Below are positions 12,025 through 22,171 of a stretch of DNA of 64,000 nt, piece after piece. The translations under genes were made by a program, and so were the position numbers. The stretch covers positions 3,038,001-3,102,000 of the forward strand of contig CM031556.1 of NCBI GenBank assembly GCA_018466975.1. The letters are read 5' to 3'. The first letter of the stretch is position 1, and every line of letters starts with the position of its first letter. Below the pieces are notes generated by a model that saw nothing but the letters and a program-made list of their open reading frames with translations, made no database searches and was not told the DNA's origin. Source of the DNA: Sparassis latifolia (taxonomy: Eukaryota > Basidiomycota > Agaricomycetes > Polyporales > Sparassidaceae).

Positions 12025-13168
12025 ATGATGCCGCCTACCGCAAGCACCCTTTCGGGCCAACTAGAAGAGCTCCATCTACTCAGATGTTCTCTCCTTCCTG
12101 GCGAGTCGCTGACATTCGATCCCTCCGAGGACACGGACCACTGGTGCGAACTCTTGGACGCCTACGCTGAAGATCCAGAGCAAGTAACCGCGCGAGCGCC
12201 GAGCACACTCCCACTGGCCCGCTTTGCAGTGCAGCTCGAGGAGGCGAACGTGTGGTTCGACGTCGAGCTCCCCGCCGCATATCGCGCGGCGACGGGTGCA
12301 GCGGACGCGGAAAATCCTGATGCGCCCGTGCTGCCGCGCGTGTCCGTCAAGAGCTTGTACCTCGCTCGGGAAGAGCAAGCGCGCTGGCAGGCGGCGGTGC
12401 AGGAAGCGATGGTGGAAGTTCGTGACAGTGAGTGCGTCCTGCACACCTGCCAGCGTCCATATCGCGTTGACCTCCTCGCCCCTGCCAGGTACCCGGTGTA
12501 CGACCTGATCTCGACCCACCTTCTCCCCCTCCTACACGCAGAACTTGAAGTCGACGGCGAACCTGGAGGATCCACCGCCCCCGTCCCTTCAAAACTCCCC
12601 GAGGATGAAACGGACAACAGGCGCTACCACGCGCTGCTGACCTCGCACCATCTCGTCGCGCCGTCGAAGCGGCGCGCGCTGCACGCGTGGGCGGCCGAGC
12701 TCGCGCTCGCGGGCTTCGCGAAGCTCGGACATCCCGGCGTGCTCTATTGCTCCGGTACACACGGCGCTGTCACGGAATTCGTGAGACGCGTAAAGGCGCT
12801 GCAGTGGCTCGCCTTGCGCGTGCGGTTCATCGAGCCGTTAACTCAGTCTGGAGTGGAAGAAAGCTATCAAAAGGGCGGACGGTGGATCGAATTCGAGAAA
12901 GTTGGGGAGGTGGTGGCTGAGATGAGGAGGTTAGGGCGAGAGAGGTTCGTCGTGGAGATGGGTATCGGCAGTGCTGGTGCTCAGCCTGGTGCGTGTTCGA
13001 ACTTGAAGTGACTCGGGGTAGTAATGAGACGTTGTCAACATGCTTGGTCCGTAAGTACTCAATTATGCAGGTTGGCAGACGCATGTACGTTGGCGTCGTA
13101 AGCTACAAGAACTCGTCTCGACCCTCCAGTTAGTCTCCCAAAGGCAGGCTACAAAGTCAGTCTTATGA
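12025..13168 (+). CDS. RWD domain protein with C-terminal DUF1115 domain (RWDD2-like)
   Basis: Three exons: 12025-12431, 12489-12988, 13071-13168 (334 aa as modelled). The N-terminal part (residues 10-140) starts EELHLLRCSLLPGESL as in RWD domains. The C-terminal part contains HHLVAPSKRRALHAWAAEL and LGHPGVLYCSG, typical of the DUF1115 domain shared by RWDD2 proteins and the Prp3 C-terminus. RWDD2-type proteins are poorly characterised; a protein-interaction role is inferred. Intron 1 is in phase and multiple-of-three long, so a readthrough frame exists, but splicing removes a non-conserved 19-residue insert. The last exon reads GWQTHVRWRRKLQELVSTLQ and then, from 13131, enters a repeat found again at 36497. 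The final about 12 codons and the stop therefore come from repeat DNA, and the native C-terminus may have been replaced. Exon 3 is the least certain part. Confidence 0.8.
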
Positions 13169-13182
13169 GAGGACTGACCACC
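13131..13182 (+). repeat. Left copy of island-edge direct repeat
   Basis: The sequence starting tagtctcccaaaggcag recurs in the same orientation at 36497. The two copies share 17, 13 and 9 nt identical blocks separated by 1-2 nt differences, and the right copy has a short G-rich insertion. This copy marks the abrupt change from GC-rich genes to the AT-rich island and supplies the end of the RWD gene frame. Confidence 0.7.
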
Positions 13183-13207
13183 CGCACAAGCCGCATAGCC
13201 AAGTATT

Positions 13208-13405
13208 TCTCAGGGAAAAACCCTAACAAAATTCATAAAGTAAAGCGCGAGAAAAAACTGTGAAGAAAGCATAATGAATGGGAAATACCGCGATTGTCCA
13301 ATCAGCAGCTGAGAATCACAGTTTTTCCTGGAGAAATTCTTTATTCTTTTTCCACAGTTTTTCTGTATGCCTTACTTTAACCCTTTCTAGAGGGTTTTCC
13401 GTAAA
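13208..13405. mobile_element. Small imperfect inverted-repeat (MITE-like) element
   Basis: The left arm near 13213-13272 (gggaaaaaccctaac ... gaaaaaactgtg) is matched inversely by the right arm near 13340-13402 (cacagtttttctg ... gggttttccg), both containing an AAGTAA/TTACTT block. No clear target duplication was seen, so the ends are approximate. Confidence 0.4.
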
Positions 13406-15560
13406 AAATACTGGGCTATGCTTCTTGTGCCAGGCGATCAAAGATCAAAGTCCGTAAAAGGCAGATACCCATACATGGCAACTTTAGTTGCTCCAAGGCC
13501 AAGGATCTACAATGGACTCCAGCCAAGCAACATCATGTATCTGCTTTTTCTGAGGCACAGGGACCACTTGTATGTGCAAATGGTACCTTACGCAAGGGTC
13601 AGTATTAGTGTACACTCTTCACCCAAACTCCTCAGAAAGCTGTCGCACAATGTGTATGCAGCTAAACTCTGGTTCACTTGACACATGTTTACAATGCTTA
13701 CAATACAATATCTGCCTTTGCCCCAGTGGGCTTAGGACATGTCTACATCAGGCCTCAATGAACCAAGTATGTGTAGAGCAGTGGATCTATGATGGTATGA
13801 GTGGGACGTTGGTTAGACTAGCACTCTGCTACCTGGAGTACAGGATCACATCAGCAAAACTGGATGAGGCAGATAAGGTATGATAAGCCATTGTAAGGTA
13901 CGTAAGTTTTGTATCCTTCCGAATTTTTCACCCGGTCTTATAATATGACCATTGGAATTGCAGAGGGTCGCAATTTGTGACCATTGCTTGTAAGGCTTCC
14001 CATCATTATGGGCCTTCCGAACCTTCTAATGGTTTGCAAGATCAAGTGCATTGGGGCCCTATTGCCAAATGCTACGATACTACTGCCTTCGAGTTCTCAA
14101 CATCATGCAAACATATATACTAGCCACAAAAAATATATTTCTATTACAAGGGCATGTCCTGACACATACCATGTGTTGAATTTTGACTGTGAGCTACACA
14201 ATGGACAGCATTGCAGATGCTTGCTACAAGAATCCAAACAGTCTGCAGTGGTAGCTCGCACTGCAGAAGGCCCCGCAGCAACAAGCCAGCATGATGGCTA
14301 TCACATGCATCAGGATATCACTCACTGACCTGAGCGACACTGATGCCGATGCAAGTCGCTGCATGTATACACATGTCCAATATGTGTGTGCACACGTGAG
14401 CACTGGCATTGTGCAACACGCATACAATGGCGAGAGCAGGTGCTGGAGTAACATTGAACACTGACAGGTGACATCGTGAAAAGTAACGATTAGAAGATGA
14501 ATGGAAACATACCTTATCCAAGTCATGGCCTCGACCTCCATGGCTCCAGTTTACATCACTGAGAGCAGACAGGGCCAGCTGAACCTAGCAGACAACATCC
14601 GTGAAAGACTAGGATGTATCTGTTGGTATACAGCTCATACACAGAGTACTCAGGCATTAACGTGACACATCTGTGGGAGAAAAGATGAGCCACATTGCAG
14701 GCCAAGTATGATGGGAGGAAGAGAGGAGAGATGGCGATGCAGGGAGACAAGCGACTTTGATATAAGTTCAACATTTGCATATGTTTACAAGCTGTATCTT
14801 TCGAGGCAGAGATGGGCTGGCCAAGAGTTGCCCAGTAATAGTCAGGTGTATGGAAGGTATATAAGTCAATGAGCAGCAAGATGGATGGTCATAAGGCCTT
14901 CCAAGGTCTTCCAATACGCCATCAGCCTTGTCAGGTGTTACAAACACTATTAGGCCGTAGCAGGTTTGTCCACTTTTGCTGATGCACCGGTGATAAGACC
15001 ATGTAGGTGAATGAGGGTTGTGCTGGAAGAGTGTGAATAAAGCATGAGAAATAAAAGCATTAATCAGGGATAGCCCTTAATAACTGTGCTAACCTCTTAC
15101 ATAATCCAACCTCGTTGCCCAGCGAGAGCACAAAGTCAACTGTGAACAGTGATGGTCCATCCTAGAAGAAATGACAATGGTTTCTGAATGTGACAGACTG
15201 AGTGGTAGAGGAAGTGACAGTGAGCTGGTTGGCATGCTGTCAGAATGGATGTGCAATTGAACTGGTGGATGACACTGAGCATCATTAAGGTCTGAAGCAG
15301 CAGCAGATTATCATAAGCTGCTATGCTCTGCCACATTCAGTTGTCACTAGCCTGTGAGTTGTGGATCCAAAGGGTTGATGAATGAGATGGTGGTGATAGA
15401 AAGATCAACATGGAAGAATAACAGATGTAGATAGTAAAGTCAATGGTGAGGAAGTATCTGACTGTGTTTGCCTAATGTCAGGAACACTAACTCTATACAC
15501 TGGATGCCCATCATGGAGTGAGTACAGAGGGTTGGATGAGCTATCAATGACAATAAAATC
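13406..15560. other. AT-rich unclassified island DNA
   Basis: Only short open frames with frequent stops occur (for example 13418-13681 and 13572-13883 on plus, 14556-14879 on minus). None matches a family I recognise. It is probably decayed repeat. Confidence 0.4.
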
Positions 15561-16190
15561 TCATATTCATCGAGGCTGGAATGACAATATGATGGTTGTT
15601 GTTATTATTGTTGTTGTTTGACCATGTACTCTGCAATTAGTTCGTGACCCTCCTTGTCAGCTTTGGACATTGCACTGCCATGCAGGACATGAAACATAAG
15701 CTTTGTCCATGTGTCTGACATGTAATATGAGATCACTCATCCACATGAGTCAAACAGAAAGTAGTTCACCTTTTTGTCAGCCTCAATTAACGCAGTTTGA
15801 CGCAAAAGTGCAGGAGAGTGTCTGTACTTGCCATTCACCTTCATCTCAATGGCTGTGATATTGTAGTGGCCATCAGAATTGGGTACAAGGTCATTTATGA
15901 TGATGGGAATTTTGGGGAATTGCCAGAGGCTGTTGTCTGTGGTACCTCATAGGCTGTTGGTGTACACCATCTTACCACAATACTGCTTGTGCTTCTGCCA
16001 ATCTTCTTTCACATATTATCTGATAAAACACTCAGCTAAGTTATCAAAAGAAAAGCAACAAATACGAACTTACTGCAAGTAATAGTGAATACTAAAGTGC
16101 AGTTTTAACTTGTATGTACTGCATACCATAAAGTGCGTATTCCATTCAAAACCTTCTGGGCTCTTCCTGCAGTTCTTAAATAAGTGTTAC
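15560..16190 (-). pseudogene. Relic of a MYND zinc-finger protein gene
   Basis: Reading the minus strand from 16190 gives NCRKSPEGFEW, then after a break KEDWQKHKQYCG (about 15975-16010), which together look like the first and last parts of a MYND finger. Downstream the frame reads VLHGSAMSKADKEGHELIAE, similar in style to the region after MYND fingers in mushroom proteins. In-frame stops and a broken splice acceptor region show decay. MYND proteins are an expanded family in Agaricomycetes. The assignment rests on motif recognition only. Confidence 0.55.
15592..15621 (+). repeat. GTT/ATT microsatellite
   Basis: Imperfect run of gttgttgttattattgttg type trinucleotides within the MYND relic; on the minus strand it reads as a CAA-rich stretch. 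Confidence 0.7.
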
Positions 16191-16204
16191 AAGGTAACTC
16201 AAGG

Positions 16205-16703
16205 GGCGATGTCGACTTAGAGTACAACCAGTGTAGGGCTTTATGAGTTTTCTTATATAAGGCCTACAATTGGTGCAGAGCTTTTTGAGTTTTCTTGGTC
16301 TTCCTATCTGGGTGCCTACAACCATGTGCAGGGCTTACCGAGTCTTTCTAGTTTTCCTATCTGGGTGCCTGAAACTGTGTGCAGGGCTTACCAAGTGCAC
16401 GTGTCCTATATGATATGCTTGACTGATAACTTCCTTCTGCTTTCTGAGAACTTTCTGAGAACTGTTCGAGTATCTAGCAACCATGTGCTAGAAAACTCAA
16501 AAGAAACTAAACTAGAGTGCAGTAGTTGTGTTAATACAATTCACTGCCTGTAGCTGAACTGACTGTGTTGAGATCCTTTTGATTATGAGTAACAAGTTAC
16601 AGGGAGGAGTGAAATGAACTCTTATTCTGTTAGTTTATACACTTGTAGGGTGAACTACAAGCAGAGGGAGAACTCTTCACTTATAGGGGCTATAAGTGGG
16701 GAG
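16205..16703 (-). mobile_element. LTR fragment C (R-U5 part, minus orientation)
   Basis: Reverse complement of the 3' part of the plus-strand LTR at 22046-22954: shared blocks include GTGCAGGGCTTACCGAGTC (also inverted near 22838-22864) and the stretch around cttcacttatagggg. It ends abruptly at 16703, where the inverted-repeat element starts, and its missing 5' part continues at 21455. The two pieces are one LTR split by an insertion. Confidence 0.72.
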
Positions 16704-16841
16704 CAGTGATGTCAGTTATGAGGGATAATCTTTAGTGCTTATAAGTTACAATTAAGGCTGAAATCTGAGTTTAATAAGCAGGTCACATACAAGGATAATC
16801 TACTGGCTTTCAAGCATAAGGATTATCCAAAGCCAAAACTA

Positions 16842-19241
16842 AGATAGACCCAGTTCAAACCCGACCACTATCGTCACACTGTGACACCTCACGTGCAACC
16901 CACTTAGCGCCTGGATAAGTCCCGAAAAGGCACTAAACGCACGACAGCGGCAGGAGCGTCGACATAAAATGAGTCAGCGTTCTCAGTGTATGAGGTAGAA
17001 ACATAGTGAATATACACAAGAATGAAAGTATACAAGATAGTTGAACTATGAATATAAGTTATATCTTTGCAGCTTCAAGTTCCTCGAGGATGCTCTCTGG
17101 GAGGATGCGATGGCCGCGATATTTCTTGCTCGCCCATGCAGCTTGCTTACCATTCAAACCTTTGCGATAAGCATCCATGAAGCGTTGTGCGCGAGTGTAG
17201 AAGCTGTGTGTGATCTGAGTCACATCACATCACATCAGAATTGATGAGCGCACCGTCGCATGCTTTCGAGTGGGACTGCATCCAATGCCTTGACCACATT
17301 GCGCTCAAGATCGGCCTCCAACTTTGAAGGCGGGAACTGGCGGTATACACGTTTGCAAATCCCCAGCAAGGTTCGATAGGATTGAGCTCACAGTGAAATT
17401 TCGGGAGAAAGATCACATGGAAACCACGAGCTTTGCAGTGAGTCTCCACTAATGTCTCGACATCTCGAAAGTCTTGTTCGTTGTACAGCATTCTTCTACA
17501 GCAGCATCTTTCCTGTCCAGGGGGGCATTTGAAACTGGGGCATTCATATCTCAAATTTTGAACACCCTTGTAGCCACGTTCTTCCAAGATATTTGCCATA
17601 CCCTTGAAGAGTCCCTCGCGCTCGTGACCAGGTGGGAAGTACAAGGATTGTGGTCTGCCATCTGCAAACTTTCCTTCTGTCATTCGCATCCATCGTTTGA
17701 GGATCTTCCCATCAGTGCCATATACAGGTTTGCCATTCTCGCCAATAACATTTGTCATAACACCAAAGTTTGGAGCACCAGGTTTTGGTGGGAATTTGGG
17801 CATTTTGCGAGCGGAAAGTGCATCGTCAGCGCGTTTCAGGTGAGTTGGTGCATTGTCGAGTATTATACCATGGTCATCATCTGGATAGTCTCTTGATGCT
17901 ATGTCCATCAACATTGTACAGTGCTCGAGGATACGTTCATTGGTGAAGTAGCCTTCTCTATTCTTTCCGGTTTGAAAAGTATTCGGGTTGATCTGGTCCC
18001 ATCTTTAGAGCGCCCCAGCCATAGTCTGCGAGACAAAGTCTGCCGCCATGATTGATCGCCTTCTCCCTTTGCCTGCGGCACTGCAGTTTCAGTTTCGTGC
18101 ACCCAACGCACTGGCGGCGATCATTTGCATAGAAGACTGACTCATCATGCCACCAAAACACCATCACGGCAATTACGAGGTCGAGGTTCATTCTGATGCT
18201 AGGTCCCCTTCTGTAGCATTGAGTTGTTCCATTTCCCATATGGATTGGTTGGAAGGTTATGCCGGTCAGCCAAGAATGATCGTGTCCACGTCGCAAAGCC
18301 TTTGCAATGAAGTCACCTTTCTGGTATGCATATGCAACTTTGAATGATGCATCAATCCAGGCTGGTGGCTCTCCACTGACATAGAACCACAGCAACATTC
18401 TCATCTGCTCCATGCGCCGATGAAGGAAATCATCACCATCAAATGGCTTTGTTCCCTTTCCATTTTTCGCGTGGCGGAGCAATGCCAGTATGTCGCTTAA
18501 AGCAGAATTTGCATCTTCAATGGTGGGTGGAGGTATGTAGGGATGTGATTTGGATGTAGGGAATGCACTGGCATTATCAGGTACAGTCATAGTGTTCTCT
18601 GCATTTTGAATCTGATATTGTTCCACAACACCTTCGTGGCCAGAGAGTTCCAATGCAAGTGGCCCATGCATGCCAGTGCCGGTGCTCGGTGGTATTGCCC
18701 TGGCGCTGGCACTGTGTGATGTCGTGCACTGCTTATCTGCAGGTGATGTATCCCCGCAACTATCTGCGGTCTGGGCGAGAAGTTCGGAAGGTGGTTCCTG
18801 TAGTAATGGTGAGTATTGTAAGCCTAGATTGCACTAACTTACTCACATTTTCTTTGTTTTCCTTTTCACTATCCTGTCTTTGGCACACTCTTTTTTTTGC
18901 ATGGTTCCCGAGGTTTGCAATAGAGCGCCGGTGCGCGAGCTTTCGTTTCGCCATGAAAGTGGAGAAGGATCGTGTCGCCACAGGCAAGAAATGTGGTAAT
19001 TACTTAACATGTCCATATTGTAAAATTTTATCTTATTTCTCTCAGTGTGTGAGATTTCTCAAAAGTCGGAGACCACAATTATTTGAAGCAAAATATTCTT
19101 AATAAGATTGTGGTCCTACTTTTACCTTGAAGGTGATGATGCTTGAGAAATAAGAAATTCTTTCCTTCTCGTCCGCCAAAAGAATGTAAGCGTGACAAAA
19201 TGGGTCACGTGATAGTGGTCGGGTTTGAACTGGGTCTATCT
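16842..19241. mobile_element. Tc1/mariner-like DNA transposon, 2.4 kb
   Basis: Perfect 31-bp terminal inverted repeats begin agatagacccagttcaaacc at 16842 and are mirrored at 19241. TA duplicates flank both sides (16840-16841 and 19242-19243). The empty site can be read from the other arm of the host inverted repeat, which lacks this DNA and continues directly from the aaaac side to the atttaac side. It carries a frameshifted DDE transposase on the minus strand. Identical TIRs and retained CG dinucleotides suggest insertion after most of the surrounding decay. Confidence 0.88.
17058..18987 (-). pseudogene. DDE transposase of the Tc1/mariner-like element, frameshifted
   Basis: The start near 18987 encodes a basic N-terminus (KRKLAHRRSIANLGNHAKKR). 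A 49-nt intron (gtgagt ... tactacag) then joins to a long frame with HPYIPPPTIEDA, EQMRMLLWFYVSG and FWWHDESVFYANDRR (first catalytic Asp region). The second Asp lies in IILDNAPTHLKRADDAL and the Glu in LPKFHCELNPIEPCW. The C-terminus continues as QRFMDAYRKGLNGKQAAWA and RGHRILPESILEELEAAKI, ending near 17058. At least three frame changes occur (after NDRR near 18115, around 18030-17950, and at GFA/RVY near 17355), and the segment between LPTNPYGKWNNSML and the DES motif is much shorter than in related elements, implying an internal deletion. The protein cannot be made intact. Confidence 0.82.
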
Positions 19242-19249
19242 TAATTTAA

Positions 19250-19345
19250 CAACTTGCACCCAGCCAGGATTAAACTCTCAACCTTAGGAGAAAGTCACAT
19301 GACTAAGAAACTTGAGACACTTTAACCACTACACCATATCAGCTT
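19250..19345 (-). repeat. tRNA-like segment in the left arm of the inverted repeat
   Basis: On the minus strand the arm reads atggtgtagtggttaaag (A-box-like) and about 50 nt later gagagtttaatcctgg, which differs from a B box mainly by C-to-T and G-to-A changes. The same segment lies on the plus strand in the right arm (about 20525-20554 continued at 21195-21255), interrupted by the solo LTR. This suggests a tRNA-derived SINE or a captured tRNA gene; no functional cloverleaf was established. Confidence 0.4.
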
Positions 19346-19520
19346 AACAGTTTGCACCCATGAATAATATATATAGTAAATTTTGCTAAAAGGACTTAGA
19401 CAAATTCTGCTCATCACAAGAGTGGTAACTATGTTAGACATAAGACAAAAGATGTTTCTAGTACTAGGATATTTACTAGTTGTTCTATGATGTCAGAGGT
19501 ATATAAGATGTCCCACTATT

Positions 19521-20402
19521 CACTTTAGAGTACTCTTTATCTTTAGCTCTTAGCAATAAAATCTTCTATAGTGTGTCATTGCTAAGTGCATCTTAAGTGC
19601 CAGTGTGATCATAGTATCAATACATGTCTTAGGACTAGTGCAGAGCAGGGGTATACCCCTGGGTACTTTGACCTGTACCCCTACCCTTACCCTCCAAGGG
19701 TACATACCCTTCACCAGGGGTAAGGGTATGGGTAAGGGTACCAAACCCTGAGGGTATACCCTTCAATATCTGCCTTACTTGAGGAAATAACATCATAGAC
19801 ATTAAGTTTAAGGCTTGTAATAGCCTTTTTTCTTTTGAAGCTTCTGTAGACATAGTTTAAGGCTGTATCTAGGCTGCACTTAGGCTTTAGTCACCCTATA
19901 GTTACTGCTTACATGATATATATTATATGCAGTGATACCCTCCAGGGGTATAAGGGTCTGAAAGTTCATACCCCTACCCTTACCCTCCAATACCCTTACC
20001 CCTTACCCTTGAGGGTTATTCATACCCCTGCTCTGCACTACTTAGGACATTAAAAGATTGCTCAGAGCATAGATAGAATGTAAGCTGGACGTATGACATG
20101 AATCTTATGTGAAATATCCTACTAAGCTAGAACATTCATACTCTGAAGTAAATAGTGGGACATCTTATGTAGCTCTGACATCATAGAATAACCAGTAAAT
20201 GTCTTAGTACTATAGGATGTCCCATGTGATAATTGTGCCATTGGATCAGCCTATATCCTATCTATATTCTGGATAATCACATATAATGCCCTGAGACATG
20301 TATTAGTACTATGGTCAGTCAGTCATCTGAGAAGCTCTTAGTTATAATACACTACAGATTATGTTGAAGCTAAGAGCTAGGTCTGAAGGGTAGCTCAAAG
20401 TG
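19521..20402. mobile_element. CACTT...AAGTG long-TIR element, third copy, nested
   Basis: The left end cactttagagtactc and the right end gggtagctcaaagtg resemble the termini of the two larger elements at 27156 and 29121, and internal text near 19550 (agctcttagcaataaaatcttctatag) is shared with 27200. Its centre is occupied by the 401-bp MITE at 19638. No target duplication is evident. Confidence 0.5.
19638..20038. mobile_element. TA-flanked G-rich MITE 1
   Basis: Terminal inverted repeats gtgcagagcaggggta and tacccctgctctgcac, flanked by TA on both sides (19636-19637, 20039-20040), total 401 bp. Both ends are packed with short GGGTA/TACCC-type repeats. There is no coding capacity. Confidence 0.82.
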
Positions 20403-20554
20403 ACTAGAAACATCCTTTGTCTTATGTCCAATTTAGTTACCACTTTTGTGATGAGCAGAATTTGTCTAAGTCCTTTTAGCAAAATTTACTATATATATTA
20501 TGCATGAGTGCAAACTGTTAAGCTGATATGGTGTAGTGGTTAAAGTGTCTGGAG

Positions 20555-21194
20555 TGTTACGCGGCAGCGAAACACGAGCGTCAAGTTAAGTCGCCACGAG
20601 ATGAGGTCTTAGTCTAAGACACAAGTCTGTTCAAGAGACACTTCTGGCGATGTCCTCGCACTGAAGGTCGATCAGGGTTCGTTCTTATGACTCGTAGTTG
20701 CTGTCTGCTACTAACGGTCAATCTCAGTTAAAGGCAAGTGAAAAGCTGGTTTAATGGTAACCAGGTCGAGATGGGGATCCAGCTCGACGAGGTCATCTAC
20801 TTATACAAAAGGTATCCGCAGTACTACGCAGTAACACGGGATCGTTCATTGGCTAGATAAGGTGAAACGATGTCTGGGCAAGGTAACAGCGAGGAAGTAA
20901 TATGTATGGGAAAGCTGAGTAAGATCGTGAGAGATAATCCGTACTAATGGGGATAACAAGTCATGTATCAGAACGAGGTAAAGATGAGGCATACATGCAC
21001 ATCTTGCATGTGTGATAAGAAGAGGTCCGGAGTTGGATCCGGTGTAACCCTAGACTAGGGGTTCTGGTCATCTGGATAGAGAATCGGAGGTTGCGCTCCG
21101 ATGAGTCACGTGTTGGATCACGTGGTCTGGTAAAGTAAAGGGAACGAAGAAAAGAAAAAGAAAAGACGTGCCATAAGTGAGGAGCGTTGTAACA
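20555..21194. mobile_element. Solo LTR, 640 bp, with 5-bp target duplication
   Basis: It starts TGTTACGCGG and ends GTTGTAACA, with the 5-bp duplication TGGAG on both sides (20550-20554 and 21195-21199). The uninterrupted target can be read in the opposite arm of the host inverted repeat. It retains many CG dinucleotides, unlike its surroundings, which argues for a recent insertion followed by LTR-LTR recombination. No internal retrotransposon sequence remains. Confidence 0.85.
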
Positions 21195-21454
21195 TGGAGT
21201 TTCTTAGTCATGTGACTTTCTCCTGAAGTTGAGAGTTTAATCCTGGCTGGGTGCAAGTTGTTAAATCAGTTTTGGCTTTGGATAATCCCTTTGGATTATC
21301 TTCAGATCAGCTTAGGATATTTCAAAGGGATAATCCTTATGCTTGAGAGCCAGTAGATTATCCTTGTACATGATCTGCTTATTAAACTCAGATCTCAGCC
21401 TTAATTGTAACTTATAAGCACTAAAGATTATCCTTTATAACTGACAATGATGTG

Positions 21455-22045
21455 AGGAGAGAAGAACTGTGGGTCAGGGCACCTTGGGGGTAGTGTCTAG
21501 CATGGGTATTCCATGGGTCTGATAAGATATACGCACACCCATACCCACAGAAAACTCATACCCATCACATGGGTAGGGTTTTCCATGGGTTGGGTATGGG
21601 TCAGCTATGGGTCTGTATGGGTCAAGACCCATTATGGGTATCTCATGGATTGCAGTGTGGGAGTCATAGTACAATAGCAGTATGCAAGTCTTTGTGCTGT
21701 CACCTGCCATGCTTTTGAAGTGATGAGATGGGTCTTCTGAGCTGTGTGTGATACCAGGTTTGAATTACCTAATAAAGGTACTGTACAGTTATGCCACCAC
21801 CACACTTCTGGAACCCTATCTTTATAACAAACCCATAAGATGGCTCATGGGTTTCCATGGGTTACTCACTGCTGACCCACACCCATACCCATGGATACTC
21901 ATACTTACAACCCATGTGGGTTGGCAATACCTATGCCATACACTACTTGGGGGCCCTTTTATACCCCTCAGGTGTCACCCTGTGTGACCATTATGTTAAA
22001 GTGTTATATAGCAAATTGGCCAATAGTAAAATAAGAGCATCACAT
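21455..22045 (-). mobile_element. LTR fragment A (U3-TATA part, minus orientation), interrupted by MITE 2
   Basis: Reverse complement of 22340-22470 in the plus-strand LTR: it has the same TATA region (read inversely as cttttatacccctc), CCAAT region and downstream tcttctctcc. It is the 5' part of the LTR whose 3' part lies at 16205-16703, and it meets the next LTR head to head at 22046. Confidence 0.7.
21493..21943. mobile_element. TA-flanked G-rich MITE 2
   Basis: Ends gtgtctagcatgggtat and the inverse of ggcataggtattgcc, flanked by TA (21491-21492, 21944-21945), 451 bp. Many ATGGGT/ACCCAT repeats occur in both arms. It interrupts an LTR at a cttgggggccc stretch that is intact in the sister LTR near 22440. 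Non-coding. Confidence 0.78.
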
Positions 22046-22171
22046 TGTCACGCACCAAAAGTGTTTGGCTTGTGAACACGTAACCACTGGTGAAGCGCTC
22101 GACGAAGAAGTCACGTGACTAAGACGGAACCCGAGAACGTTTGGCCGAGCGTGTCACCTGATGCTCACATT

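Larger units (their letters stand above)
16704..21454. mobile_element. Long inverted-repeat (foldback) element inserted in an LTR, with nested insertions
   Basis: The ends are inverted: left cagtgatgtcagttat at 16704, right ataactgacaatgatgtg ending at 21454. After removing later insertions, the left arm (16704-16841 plus 19242 to about 19470) matches the right arm (21454-21195 plus 20554 to about 20403) over several hundred bases, with many C-to-T/G-to-A type differences. It interrupts an LTR whose other half lies at 21455-22045. A possible short duplication (ggag) flanks it. No protein of its own was found, so it is non-autonomous. The CAGTG end resembles hAT ends, but the class is not settled. 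Confidence 0.7.

Noticed and set aside
12428..12488. Alternative donor gtgagt at 12428 in the RWD gene
   Set aside because: Although the donor is stronger, it gives a 61-nt intron and a stop within a few codons; the donor at 12432 keeps YPVYDL in frame.
19640..20036. GGGTA-rich DNA considered as an internal telomere repeat
   Set aside because: The unit is not a regular TTAGGG array, and the DNA is bounded by TIRs and TA duplicates, so a MITE explains it better.
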